Origin: Azospirillum sp. TSH64
GTDB taxonomy: Bacteria > Pseudomonadota > Alphaproteobacteria > Azospirillales > Azospirillaceae
Length of the DNA stretch: 64,000 nt
Assembly: GCF_003116035.1 (NCBI RefSeq)
Contig: NZ_LGQW01000015.1
Location: forward strand, 4,457,431-4,521,430
Reading direction: 5' to 3'
Positions 54,665 through 63,120 of the stretch are shown piece by piece. Every line of letters begins with the position of its first letter. Position 1 is the first letter of the stretch. The position numbers were made by a program, and so were the translations under genes. The notes below the pieces were generated by a model. The model saw only the letters and a list, made by a program, of their open reading frames with translations, had not been told where the DNA came from and made no database searches.

Positions 54665-55695
54665 CACCGCATCTGGCCATCACCATGGGCGATCCGGCCG
54701 GCGTCGGGCCGGAGATCATCGTGAAGGCCTGCGCGCGTCTGAAGGACCGGCTGGCCGACGGCTCGCTGCGCCTGCTGGTCATCGGCAGCAACCCCGCCCT
54801 CCATGCGGCGCGCGATGCGCTGGGCAGCGACCTCGACTTCCCCGAAGTGACCGACGTGAACGGCGAGTGGCCGGCGCTGGCCTGCCTCCAGGCCGGACCG
54901 GAGGGCGAGCCGATCCGTCCCGGCGTGCTGTCGATCGACGGCGGCCGCTTCGCCTATCTGGCGGTGGAGCGCGCGGTGCGGCTGGCCGAAGCCGGCCGCA
55001 TCCACGGCATCGTCACCGCACCCCTGAACAAGGAGGCGATGAACAAGGCCGGCTATCACTTCGCCGGGCACACCGACCTGCTGGCCGAACTGACCGGCGC
55101 GCGCGGCTCGGTGATGATGCTGGCCCACGGCAACATGCGGGTCAGCCACGTCACCACCCACATCGCGCTGGAGGACGTGCCGAAGAAGCTGACGCCGGAA
55201 CGGCTGCGCTACGTCATCGACCGCACCGACGAGACCCTGGCCGGGCTCGGTCTGCCGCGCCGCCGCATCGCGATCGCCGCGCTGAACCCGCATGCCGGCG
55301 AAGGCGGGCTGTTCGGCCGCCAGGACATCGAGGTGACAGAGCCGGTCATCAAGCAATGCGTTGCCGACGGGCTGGACGTGGTCGGGCCGGTGCCCGGCGA
55401 CACCATCTTCGTCAAGCTGCGCGCCGGCCAGTATGACGCGGTGGTCGCCATGTACCACGACCAGGGCCACATCCCGGTCAAGCTGCTGGGCTTCAACGTC
55501 AATCCGGAGACCGGCACCTGGGATGCGCTGAGCGGCGTCAACATCACGCTCGGCCTGCCGATCATCCGCACCTCCGTCGACCACGGCACCGCCTTCGACA
55601 TCGCCGGCAAGGGCATCGCCAACGAGCTGAGCCTGATCGAGGCCATCGACTACGCCGAGAAGCTGGCCGCCGCCCGCGTGCGCGTCGCCGCCTGA
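54661..55695 (+). CDS. pdxA2: 4-phospho-(D-threonate/erythronate) dehydrogenase, PdxA2 type
   Basis: 344 residues, PdxA family. MGDPAGVGPEII at the N-terminus, HGIVTAPLNKEAMNKAG (substrate phosphate loop), FAGHTDLLAELTG and MYHDQGHIPVKLLGF (metal-binding His/Asp) are all present. In this context, following a DUF1537 kinase, the enzyme oxidises the 4-phospho acid and decarboxylates it to dihydroxyacetone phosphate and CO2, rather than serving vitamin B6 synthesis. Overlaps the kinase gene by 4 bp. Confidence 0.93.
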   Translation: MTPHLAITMGDPAGVGPEIIVKACARLKDRLADGSLRLLVIGSNPALHAARDALGSDLDFPEVTDVNGEWPALACLQAGPEGEPIRPGVLSIDGGRFAYLAVERAVRLAEAGRIHGIVTAPLNKEAMNKAGYHFAGHTDLLAELTGARGSVMMLAHGNMRVSHVTTHIALEDVPKKLTPERLRYVIDRTDETLAGLGLPRRRIAIAALNPHAGEGGLFGRQDIEVTEPVIKQCVADGLDVVGPVPGDTIFVKLRAGQYDAVVAMYHDQGHIPVKLLGFNVNPETGTWDALSGVNITLGLPIIRTSVDHGTAFDIAGKGIANELSLIEAIDYAEKLAAARVRVAA

Positions 55696-55706
55696 GGAAC
55701 CCGATC

Positions 55707-56843
55707 ATGAACACCATCGACCTGACCACGCCCATCGACCTGCTCCGCCCGCCCCGCGTCGCCTTCGGCGCCGGCACGGCGGCTGAGACCGGCCGCTGGG
55801 TGCGCGAGCGCGGCCTGACCCGCATTTTGGTTGTCGCCGACGCCTTCAACGCGGCGCGGGTGGACCGGCTGGGCCTGGAAGGTGAGGTCACCGTCTTCGC
55901 CGACATCAAGCCGGAACCAGACATTCCCAACCTTGAGGCGCTGCTCGCCGTCGCCGAACGGGTGGAGCCGCAGGTGGTGATCGGCTTCGGCGGCGGCAGC
56001 GCCATGGATCTGGCGAAGCTGGCCGCCGTCCTGCCCGGCAGCGGACAGACCATCCGCGACGTGGTCGGGCCGGAGAAGGTGGCGGCCAAGCGCGCCGTCC
56101 TGGTGCAGGTTCCGACCACAGCCGGCACCGGCAGCGAGGTCGGCACCCGCGCGCTGGTCACCGACCCGGCGACGATGAGCAAGCTGGCTGTGCAGAGCGT
56201 CCATATGCTGGCCGACGTCGCGGTGGTCGATCCCGACCTGACGCTGAGCGTGCCGGCCGCGGTGACCGCCGCCACCGGCGTCGATGCGCTGGCCCATTGC
56301 GTGGAGGCCTACACCAACCGCAAGGCCCATCCGCTGATCGACCTCTATGCGCTGGAAGGCATCCGGCTGGTCGGCCGCTTCCTGCCGCGCGCCATCGCCG
56401 ACGGCGGCGACCGCGAGGCGCGGGCCGGCCTGTCGCTGGCGTCGTTCTATGGCGGCATCTGCCTGGGTCCGGTCAACACCGCCGCCGGCCATGCCGTCGC
56501 CTATCCGCTGGGCACCCGCCACCACATCCCGCACGGCGCCGCCAACGCGCTGATCTTCCCGCATGTGCTGGCCTTCAACGCGCCGGCCGTCCCGGCCAAG
56601 ACCGCCGCCGTTCTGGAAGCGCTGGGTCTGCCGGCGGCCACCGATCCGGCCGCGGTGTTCAAGGCCGCGCACGATTGGTGCGTGAAGCTCGGCTGCACCA
56701 TGCGGCTGTCGGCGTTCGGCGTGCCCGAGGCCGACTTGGCCGCCATGGCCGAGGAGGCGCACGCCATCCGCCGGCTGCTCGACAACAACCCGCGCGATCT
56801 CAGCCGCGAGGACATCCTGGGCATGTACCGCGCCGCCGCCTGA
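55707..56843 (+). CDS. iron-containing alcohol dehydrogenase
   Basis: 378 residues. NAD-binding GFGGGSAMDLAKLAAV near residue 93, then VPTTAGTGSEVGTRALVTD and the metal-site helix ALAHCVEAYTNRKAHPLIDL; AGHAVAYPLGTRHHIPHGAAN supplies the other histidines. Oxidises an alcohol or reduces an aldehyde or keto group of a C3-C6 compound, with Fe2+ and NAD(P). In this operon it may act on a hydroxy-acid or lactaldehyde-like intermediate. Starts 11 bp after PdxA2. Confidence 0.9.
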   Translation: MNTIDLTTPIDLLRPPRVAFGAGTAAETGRWVRERGLTRILVVADAFNAARVDRLGLEGEVTVFADIKPEPDIPNLEALLAVAERVEPQVVIGFGGGSAMDLAKLAAVLPGSGQTIRDVVGPEKVAAKRAVLVQVPTTAGTGSEVGTRALVTDPATMSKLAVQSVHMLADVAVVDPDLTLSVPAAVTAATGVDALAHCVEAYTNRKAHPLIDLYALEGIRLVGRFLPRAIADGGDREARAGLSLASFYGGICLGPVNTAAGHAVAYPLGTRHHIPHGAANALIFPHVLAFNAPAVPAKTAAVLEALGLPAATDPAAVFKAAHDWCVKLGCTMRLSAFGVPEADLAAMAEEAHAIRRLLDNNPRDLSREDILGMYRAAA

Positions 56844-56888
56844 CGGCGCGGCGCCAGCCCTCATCCCGTTCGTGAAAAGGCCAATCCC

Positions 56889-57788
56889 ATGAGCAAGACC
56901 AGCGGCAAGATCGGCGGACCTTTCGTCGCGATCGTCACCCCCTTCGACGACGACGAGCGCGTCGAATTCGCAGCGCTGCGACGACAGGTGAAGCGGCAGG
57001 CGTCCGCCGGAAACGGTGTCTTCTGCGCCGGCACCAACGGCGAATTCTACGCCCTGTCCTTCGACGAGAAGCTGGCGGTGGCGGAGACCTGCGTCGAGGC
57101 CGCCGACGGCAAGGTGCCGGTGCTGGCCCATATCGGCGAGATCTCCACCAACCAGACCATCGCGCTGGGCAAAGCGGTCGAACGACTGGGCGTCAAGGCG
57201 GTCTCCGCCATCACGCCGTCCTTCATCGCCTGCTCGCAGGCCGAGCTGGTGGAGCATTACCGCCGGGTCGCCGACGCGCTGACGGTGCCGGTCTACCTCT
57301 ACAACATCCCGGCTCGCACTGGGAACACGCTGGAGCCGGTGACCGCCCGTATCCTGGCCGACCACCCCAACATCATCGGCATCAAGGACAGCGCCGGCTC
57401 GCAGGAGAGCCTGGACGGCTTCCTCGCCATCGCGCGCGAGCGTGACGATTTCGACGTGCTGGTCGGCCCGGATTCGCTGGTGCTGCATGGACTGCGCAAC
57501 GGTGCGGCCGGCTGCATCTCCGGCCTCGGCAACATCGCGCCGGTAACGCTCAACGGCATCCACGCCGCCTTCGTGGCCGGCGACGATGCCGCGGCCGACA
57601 GGCACCAGACCCATTTCAGCACGCTCCGCAAGGAGCTTTACGCGCTGGGCTTCCCGCCGGCGATGGTCAAGCGCGCGCTCCGCAGCGCCATGCCCGAGGT
57701 CGGTTTCAGCCGCGCCCCGGTGCTGGTCGCCGACGAGGTGGACGCCAAGGTCAAGGCCATCGCGGCACGCTACGCCGAAGCGGTGTGA
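56889..57788 (+). CDS. DapA-family aldolase/dehydratase
   Basis: 299 residues, TIM barrel of the dihydrodipicolinate synthase / N-acetylneuraminate lyase superfamily. Schiff-base Lys is in IIGIKDSAGS and the catalytic Tyr in VYLYNIPARTGN. The carboxylate-binding loop reads GTNGEFYAL rather than the GTTGE of true DapA, which with its neighbours (sugar-acid kinase, symporter, sialidase-like protein) points to a keto-acid sugar aldolase or dehydratase, not lysine synthesis. It would release or use pyruvate. Exact substrate unknown. Confidence 0.87.
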   Translation: MSKTSGKIGGPFVAIVTPFDDDERVEFAALRRQVKRQASAGNGVFCAGTNGEFYALSFDEKLAVAETCVEAADGKVPVLAHIGEISTNQTIALGKAVERLGVKAVSAITPSFIACSQAELVEHYRRVADALTVPVYLYNIPARTGNTLEPVTARILADHPNIIGIKDSAGSQESLDGFLAIARERDDFDVLVGPDSLVLHGLRNGAAGCISGLGNIAPVTLNGIHAAFVAGDDAAADRHQTHFSTLRKELYALGFPPAMVKRALRSAMPEVGFSRAPVLVADEVDAKVKAIAARYAEAV

Positions 57789-57889
57789 CGCTGTTCCACG
57801 CCGCATGGCGCCGCGACGCAACAGGCCGGCGCCAAATCCCCGAACAACACTGAAGGCGGATCCATCCGCCCGTTAGGGAGACACCGTCC

Positions 57890-59305
57890 ATGAACCATTT
57901 CACCAGTGGAGAAAGTGCGCTCATCCTGGGGATCGTCGTCCTCTACATCCTCTTCACCTCCTGGCTGACCATCCGGCTGCGCAGCCGCAACAACGGCGAG
58001 TTCATGAACGCCGCGCGGTCGATGCCGGCAGCCGTCGTCGGCGTCCTGCTGATGTCCGAGTTCATCGGCGCCAAATCCACCGTCGGCACGGCGCAGGAAG
58101 CCTTCAGCTCCGGCATGGCGTCGGCCTGGTCGGTGCTGGGGGCCTCCATCGGCTTCCTGCTGTTCGGCCTGTTCTTCGCCAAGCGCATCTACGGGTCGGG
58201 CGAATACACCATCTCCGCCGCCATCGCGAAATATTACGGCACCTCCACCATGCGGACGGTGTCGATCATCATGATGTATGCGCTGCTGCTGGTGAATGTC
58301 GGCAATTACGTCAGCGGTGCCGCCGCCCTGTCCACCGTCATGAACCTCAATCTGACCTGGGCGATGGTCATCATCGCGGTGGTCAGCACCTTCTATTACG
58401 TGTTCGGCGGGCTGAAGGGCATCGCCTACGTCACCATCCTGCACAGCGCGCTGAAGCTGCTGGGCATTGCGCTCCTGCTGGGCACCGCGCTGTCGCTCAG
58501 CGGCGGCATCGGCCCGATGGTCGAGAAGCTGCCGGCCCACTATTTCACCATCGACGGCACCATCGGCATGCCGACGATCTTCGCCTGGGTCATCGGCACC
58601 GTCGGCGCCATCTTCTCCACCCAGTTCGTCATCCAGGCGATCTCGTCCAACCGCAGCGCCGGCGAGGCCCAGCGCTCCGCCTTCTATGCCGCGATCTTCT
58701 GCCTGCCGCTCGGCATCATGCTGGCGCTGATCGGCGTGACCGCGCATTACCTCCATCCCGACATGAAGAGCCTGTACGCGCTGCCGGTGTTCCTCGACGC
58801 CATGCATCCGCTGATGGCCGCCATCGTCACCACCTCGCTCGTCGCTTCGGTCTTCGTCAGCGTCAGCACGGTGGCGCTCGCCATCGCCTCGCTGGCGGTG
58901 CGCGACTTCTACGTGCCGTGGAAGAAGCCGACGCCGGAGCAGGAATTCCGCACCACCCGCATCCTGTCTCTCATCATCGGTTTCCTGCCGCTGATCTTCG
59001 TCTTCTTCGTGCCGGAAATCCTGAAGCTGTCCTTCTTCACCCGGGCGCTGCGCCTGTCGATCACGGTCGTCGCCATGATCGGCTTCTTCCTGCCGCTGTT
59101 CGCCAGCAACCTGGGCGCCACGCTGGGCCTGCTGGGCGCCACCGTCAGCACCACCGTCTGGTACGTGATGGGCAATCCCTACGGCATCGACAACATGTAC
59201 ATCGCCCTGCTGACGCCGATGCTGGTGATGGCGGTTGAGCGCCTGGTCCGCGGCCGCAGCGCCCCGGCGATGGTCGCCGCCCCGCCGCAGGCCGACGCAG
59301 GGTGA
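57890..59305 (+). CDS. sodium:solute symporter (SSS family)
   Basis: 471 residues, about 13 membrane helices. FMNAARSMPAAVVGVLLMSE and FIGAKSTVGTAQEAFSSGMA are the family N-terminal segments, and GEYTISAAIAKYYGTSTM marks the TM3 region. The SSS family includes sialic-acid, sugar, proline and carboxylate carriers. Its place between an aldolase and a sialidase-like gene suggests uptake of the sugar acid degraded here. Ribosome site AGGGAG precedes ATG 57890. Confidence 0.9.
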   Translation: MNHFTSGESALILGIVVLYILFTSWLTIRLRSRNNGEFMNAARSMPAAVVGVLLMSEFIGAKSTVGTAQEAFSSGMASAWSVLGASIGFLLFGLFFAKRIYGSGEYTISAAIAKYYGTSTMRTVSIIMMYALLLVNVGNYVSGAAALSTVMNLNLTWAMVIIAVVSTFYYVFGGLKGIAYVTILHSALKLLGIALLLGTALSLSGGIGPMVEKLPAHYFTIDGTIGMPTIFAWVIGTVGAIFSTQFVIQAISSNRSAGEAQRSAFYAAIFCLPLGIMLALIGVTAHYLHPDMKSLYALPVFLDAMHPLMAAIVTTSLVASVFVSVSTVALAIASLAVRDFYVPWKKPTPEQEFRTTRILSLIIGFLPLIFVFFVPEILKLSFFTRALRLSITVVAMIGFFLPLFASNLGATLGLLGATVSTTVWYVMGNPYGIDNMYIALLTPMLVMAVERLVRGRSAPAMVAAPPQADAG

Positions 59306-59363
59306 CCGCCATAGGCTGACCGTTTCCCCAGCTTGCCCCTTCCCCAGTTTGCATGTGACCGAC

Positions 59364-60581
59364 ATGACCACACCCTCGACCCTGCCCTCCACCACCGACC
59401 GCGGGCGCGTTGCGCCCGTGGACGGGGACGCCGGGCGCCGCGACGCCTATCTGCCGTCGCCCTGCGTCCAGAACCATGCCGCCAACATCGTTGTGCTCGG
59501 CAACGGCGATCTCGGTTGCGTCTGGTTCGGCGGCACCCAGGAAGGCATCCCCGACATCTCGATCTATTTCTCGCGGCTGCCCCGGGGCTCCGACCGTTGG
59601 ACCGATCCGGTCAAGCTGTCGGACGACCCGACCCGCTCGGAACAGAACCCGGTGCTGTTCCCGGCGCCGGACGGCACGCTGTGGCTGTTCTACACCGCGC
59701 AAATCTCCGGCAACCAGGACACCGCCGTCGTGCGCTGCCGCAGCTCCGCCGACCATGGGCAAAGCTGGGGTGCGATCCGCACCCTGTTCGAGGGCAACGG
59801 CGGCGACGGCATCTTCATCCGCCAGCCGGTTGTGGTGCTGCCGAACGGCGACTGGCTGCTGCCGACCTTCCTCTGCCACGGCACGCCGGGTGAGAAGTGG
59901 GTGGGCGACAACGACACCAGCGCCGTCCGCATCTCGTCCGACCGCGGTGAAAGCTGGACCGAGCATCCGGTGCCGGATAGCGTCGGCTGCGTCCATATGA
60001 GCGTCGTGCCGTTGCGCGACGGCACGCTGGCCGCCTTCTACCGCAGCCGCTGGGCCGACCATGTCTATCGCAGCGTCTCTACCGACAATGGGCGGACGTG
60101 GAGCGTGCCGGTTCCGACCGAACTGCCCAACAACAACTCCTCCATCCAGGTGACGGCGCTGGCCGACGGCCGGCTCGCCATCGTCTTCAACGAATCCAGT
60201 GCGGAAAACGCGACCGAGCGCCGCGCCTCGCTCTATGACGAGATCGAAGACGACGTCCCGGCCGGTGGCGCCGCTGCCACCGCCGTCGCCGCAAAGCCGG
60301 CGCAGGCGCCCGCCCGCAAGGCCTTCTGGGGCGCTCCCCGTGCGCCGCTGACGCTGGCCCTGTCGGAGGATGGCGGGCTGACCTGGCCGCTGCGCCGGAA
60401 CCTGGAGGTCGGTGACGGCTACTGCATGACCAACAATTCCAAGGACAGTCTGAACCGGGAATTCTCCTACCCGTCGGTCACCCAGACGACGGAGGGCGAC
60501 CTGCATGTCGCCTTCACCTATTTCCGGCAGGCCATCAAATACAGCCGCGTCTCGCCCGTCTGGGTGGGCGGCGGCAACTGA
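59364..60581 (+). CDS. BNR-repeat sialidase-like protein without signal peptide
   Basis: 405 residues from ATG 59364. Four Asp-box repeats are visible (SADHGQSWG, SSDRGESWT, STDNGRTWS, SEDGGLTWP), giving a six-bladed beta-propeller of the BNR_2 type. An Ala/Pro-rich insert (AAATAVAAKPAQAPARK) separates the third and fourth boxes. There is no signal peptide or membrane segment, so it is probably cytoplasmic, unlike classical sialidases. It may hydrolyse a glycoside, lactone or amide of the imported sugar acid. I cannot confirm the catalytic Arg triad by eye. Confidence 0.8.
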   Translation: MTTPSTLPSTTDRGRVAPVDGDAGRRDAYLPSPCVQNHAANIVVLGNGDLGCVWFGGTQEGIPDISIYFSRLPRGSDRWTDPVKLSDDPTRSEQNPVLFPAPDGTLWLFYTAQISGNQDTAVVRCRSSADHGQSWGAIRTLFEGNGGDGIFIRQPVVVLPNGDWLLPTFLCHGTPGEKWVGDNDTSAVRISSDRGESWTEHPVPDSVGCVHMSVVPLRDGTLAAFYRSRWADHVYRSVSTDNGRTWSVPVPTELPNNNSSIQVTALADGRLAIVFNESSAENATERRASLYDEIEDDVPAGGAAATAVAAKPAQAPARKAFWGAPRAPLTLALSEDGGLTWPLRRNLEVGDGYCMTNNSKDSLNREFSYPSVTQTTEGDLHVAFTYFRQAIKYSRVSPVWVGGGN

Positions 60582-60647
60582 CCGGCGATGGGGGCGCCAG
60601 CCGGCGTCCCCGCCCGCCCGATTCCTCATTTTCCGGGGACTTGTCCC

Positions 60648-61412
60648 ATGACCATGACCGCCGAGGCCGTTCTTGAAGCCGCCGGCGCGCTGCTCGCCGC
60701 GCGCCGCGACAATCGCCCGCTCGACGCCCTGCCGCCGGCGGCGATGCCCGCCGACAAGGCCGATGCCTACGCCATCCAGACCGAGGTCGCCCGCGGCATC
60801 GGCCCGGTGACCGGCTGGAAGGTCGGCGCGTCGGCCCCCGACGCCGAACCGTCGAGCGCGCCCATCCATTCCGACACGCTGTTCTTCGACACGGAAACGC
60901 TGCCCGCCGCGATGTTCCATTTCATCGGGATCGAGGCGGAGATCGTCTATCGCCTGAAAAGCGACCTGCCCGCCCGTGACGAGCCCTGGACGCGGGACGA
61001 GGTGCTGGACGCCGTCGGCTCCATTCATCCGGCCTTCGAGATCTGCGACACCCGCTTCACCGCCTACGGATCGCAGGGGCCGCTCGTCTCGCTGGCCGAT
61101 CAGGGCAACCACGGTGCGCTGATCGTCGGCGCTGCCACGGCGGACTGGCGCCGCATCGATCCGGTGACCCAACCTCTGACGCTGGACATCGACGGCGAGC
61201 GCAGGATCGACACGGTCGGCGGCAACAAGGCCGGCGACCCGATCCGCCTGCTGGCCTGGCTCGCCAATGTCGGCGCCCAGCCGTTCGGCGGCCTGCATGC
61301 CGGCGACACGGTGACCACCGGGTCCTGCACCGGCACCATCTTCATCCAGCCCGGCAGCCGCGCCGTCGCCGACTTCCCCGGCCTCGGCCGCATCGCCCTG
61401 ACCGTGGCATGA
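60648..61412 (+). CDS. FAH-superfamily hydratase/hydrolase (2-keto-4-pentenoate hydratase-like)
   Basis: 254 residues from ATG 60648. GIGPVTGWKVGASAPDA (substrate loop), FIGIEAEIVYRLKSDLP (metal-binding Glu pair) and AFEICDTRF with NHGALIVGAA match the MhpD/FAH fold; the typical second acidic residue is in the Glu-Ile-Val region. Such enzymes hydrate 2-hydroxy-dienoates or cleave or decarboxylate 2-keto acids, using Mg2+. Downstream of the aldolase and sialidase-like genes it may process a 2-keto-3-deoxy acid. Ends 4 bp into the upstream open frame of the next SDR. Confidence 0.85.
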   Translation: MTMTAEAVLEAAGALLAARRDNRPLDALPPAAMPADKADAYAIQTEVARGIGPVTGWKVGASAPDAEPSSAPIHSDTLFFDTETLPAAMFHFIGIEAEIVYRLKSDLPARDEPWTRDEVLDAVGSIHPAFEICDTRFTAYGSQGPLVSLADQGNHGALIVGAATADWRRIDPVTQPLTLDIDGERRIDTVGGNKAGDPIRLLAWLANVGAQPFGGLHAGDTVTTGSCTGTIFIQPGSRAVADFPGLGRIALTVA

Positions 61413-61426
61413 GGGAGGGAGCCGGG

Positions 61427-62122
61427 ATGAACACGGAAAGCCCTCGCCGGCGCGCCCTCGTCACCGGCGTCAGTTCGGGAATCGGTGCCGCCATCGCCGA
61501 ACGGCTGTTGCAGGATGGCTGGCTGGTCGAGGGCATGAGCCGGTCGGCCCCCACCATCGACCACCCGAACCTGCGCTTCACCCCGGCCGACCTGATGGCG
61601 CCGGACTCCGTGGCAAAGGCGCTGGCCGCTCTGCCGGCCGTCAATGCGCTGGTCCATGCCGCCGGTGTCATGCGGGTCGGCAAGCTGGGCGACGTTGCCG
61701 GGGACGATGCGAGGGCGATGTGGCGCCTGCATGTGGAGGCCGCGACGCAGCTGGTCGAGCATGTCGCCCCGCATCTGGCGGACGGCGGTGGCCGGATCGT
61801 CCTGATCGGCAGCCGCACGGCGCACGGGGCGGCAGGCCGCAGCCAGTATGCGGCGACCAAAGCGGCGATGGTCGGGCTTGCCCGTTCGTGGGCTTTGGAA
61901 CTGGCGCCGCGCGGCGTCACGGTGAATGTGGTGGCACCGGGGGCGACCGACACACCGATGCTGAAGGATCCGAACCGCACCGGCGTGCCGCCGAAGCTTC
62001 CGCCCATCGGCCGCTTCATCAAGCCGGAGGAGGTGGCGGCGCTCACCGCCTTCCTGCTGTCCGACGCCGCGGCGGCCATCACCGGTCAGCAGATCCTCGT
62101 CTGCGGCGGAGCGTCGCTTTAG
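61427..62122 (+). CDS. SDR-family oxidoreductase
   Basis: 231 residues from ATG 61427, behind GGAGGGAGC; ATG 61409 is poorer. Short SDR: RRALVTGVSSGIGAAIAERL near residue 8, HAAGVMRVG replacing NNAG, IGSRTAHGAAG and QYAATKAAMVGLARS (Tyr/Lys). A hydroxy/keto sugar-acid dehydrogenase is likely in this locus, but the name is family-level. Confidence 0.88.
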   Translation: MNTESPRRRALVTGVSSGIGAAIAERLLQDGWLVEGMSRSAPTIDHPNLRFTPADLMAPDSVAKALAALPAVNALVHAAGVMRVGKLGDVAGDDARAMWRLHVEAATQLVEHVAPHLADGGGRIVLIGSRTAHGAAGRSQYAATKAAMVGLARSWALELAPRGVTVNVVAPGATDTPMLKDPNRTGVPPKLPPIGRFIKPEEVAALTAFLLSDAAAAITGQQILVCGGASL

Positions 62123-62205
62123 GCTGGAGCGCGGGCGACCATCGACCCGGACGGTTTCCGGCTATATGGTTGCCACGCACTTCCGTCACGAGGAAAGATC
62201 GAACG

Positions 62206-62979
62206 ATGTCGAACACCGCCGCGAAGATAGCAATCGTCACCGGCGCCACCTCCGGATTCGGCGACGCCATCGCCCGGCGGCTGGTGGCGGAGGGCTGGCG
62301 GATCGTCGCCACCGGGCGGCGCCAGGACCGGCTGGACGCCTTGGTCGAGGCGCTGGGCGGGCGGGATGTCGTCCATCCGCTGTGCTTCGACATCCGCGAC
62401 GAGGAAGCGACCAGCGCCGCCCTGGCCACCCTGCCCGACGCCTTCGCCGACATCTCCGTCCTGGTCAACAATGCCGGGCTGGCGCTCGGCACCGGGGCGG
62501 CGCAGGACTGCGACCTCGACCAGTGGCGGACGATGATCGACACAAACATCACTGGGCTGGTGACGATCACCCGGCTGCTGCTGGCCCGGCTGATCGCCCA
62601 GCGCGGGCTGATCGTCAACCTCGCGTCGGTCGCGTCCAACTGGCCTTATCCCGGCGGCAATGTCTATGGCGGCACCAAGGCCTTCGTGCGGCAGTTCTCG
62701 CTCGGCCTGCGCAGCGACCTGTCGGCCCAGGGCGTGCGCGTGACCTCCATCGAGCCGGGTCTGGCGGAAAGCGAGTTCACCCTGGTGCGCACCGGCGGCA
62801 ACAAGGACGCCTACGACGCGCTTTATGCCGGAGCCAACCCGCTCCAGCCCGAGGACATCGCCGAGACTGTGCGCTGGGTGGTCTCGCTTCCCGCGCACGT
62901 CAACATCAACAGCGTGGAGATCATGCCGGTCAGCCAGTCCTGGGCGCCCTTCAAGATCCACCGCGACACGCCGGCCTGA
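62206..62979 (+). CDS. SDR-family oxidoreductase, YdfG/serine dehydrogenase-like
   Basis: 257 residues from ATG 62206. Motifs: AIVTGATSGFGDAIARRL, NNAGLALGTGAAQ, LIVNLASVASNWPYPGGNVY and YGGTKAFVRQFSLGLR. The ending VEIMPVSQSWAPFKI is characteristic of YdfG-type enzymes that oxidise 3-hydroxy acids such as serine, allo-threonine or 3-hydroxypropionate with NADP. In this operon a 3-hydroxy sugar acid is a plausible substrate. Confidence 0.9.
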   Translation: MSNTAAKIAIVTGATSGFGDAIARRLVAEGWRIVATGRRQDRLDALVEALGGRDVVHPLCFDIRDEEATSAALATLPDAFADISVLVNNAGLALGTGAAQDCDLDQWRTMIDTNITGLVTITRLLLARLIAQRGLIVNLASVASNWPYPGGNVYGGTKAFVRQFSLGLRSDLSAQGVRVTSIEPGLAESEFTLVRTGGNKDAYDALYAGANPLQPEDIAETVRWVVSLPAHVNINSVEIMPVSQSWAPFKIHRDTPA

Positions 62980-62998
62980 CGCGTCTGCCAGCATCCTT

Positions 62999-63038
62999 CG
63001 CAACCATTCGGCGCCATTGCCGGCGCCGAATGGTTGCG
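62999..63038. terminator. strong hairpin at the end of the sugar-acid operon
   Basis: CGCAACCATTCGGCGCC (62999-63015) and its perfect complement (63022-63038) form a 17-bp stem with a 6-base loop, 20 bp after the SDR stop. No T-run follows on either strand, but the stem is by far the most stable in this part and may end transcription or protect the upstream mRNA. Confidence 0.65.
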
Positions 63039-63049
63039 CCACCGCAGAT

Positions 63050-63059
63050 ATACTAGTAT
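63050..63059. promoter_or_regulatory. ATACTAGTAT palindrome before the permease gene
   Basis: A perfect 10-bp palindrome in a short AT-rich patch, 62 bp before the LctP-type gene. Its shape resembles GntR-type operators that control lactate or glycolate genes. Single copy and no regulator in view. Confidence 0.35.
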
Positions 63060-63120
63060 CCAATGGCCCCGGCCAGGATTAGCGCCGGAACTCCCCCTTC
63101 CGGAACGCGTCTGGCCGATC

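Noticed and set aside
55650-57821. 723-codon minus-strand open frame across the alcohol dehydrogenase and aldolase genes
   Set aside because: Same reason: Gly/Arg/His/Asp-rich shadow of strongly supported genes.
57855-57870. GGCGGATCCATCCGCC inverted repeat before the symporter gene
   Set aside because: Six-base stem with four-base loop is weak and expected by chance in such GC-rich DNA.
59145-61298. 717-codon minus-strand open frame across the sialidase-like and FAH genes
   Set aside because: Shadow frame; the plus-strand genes show Asp-boxes and FAH motifs.
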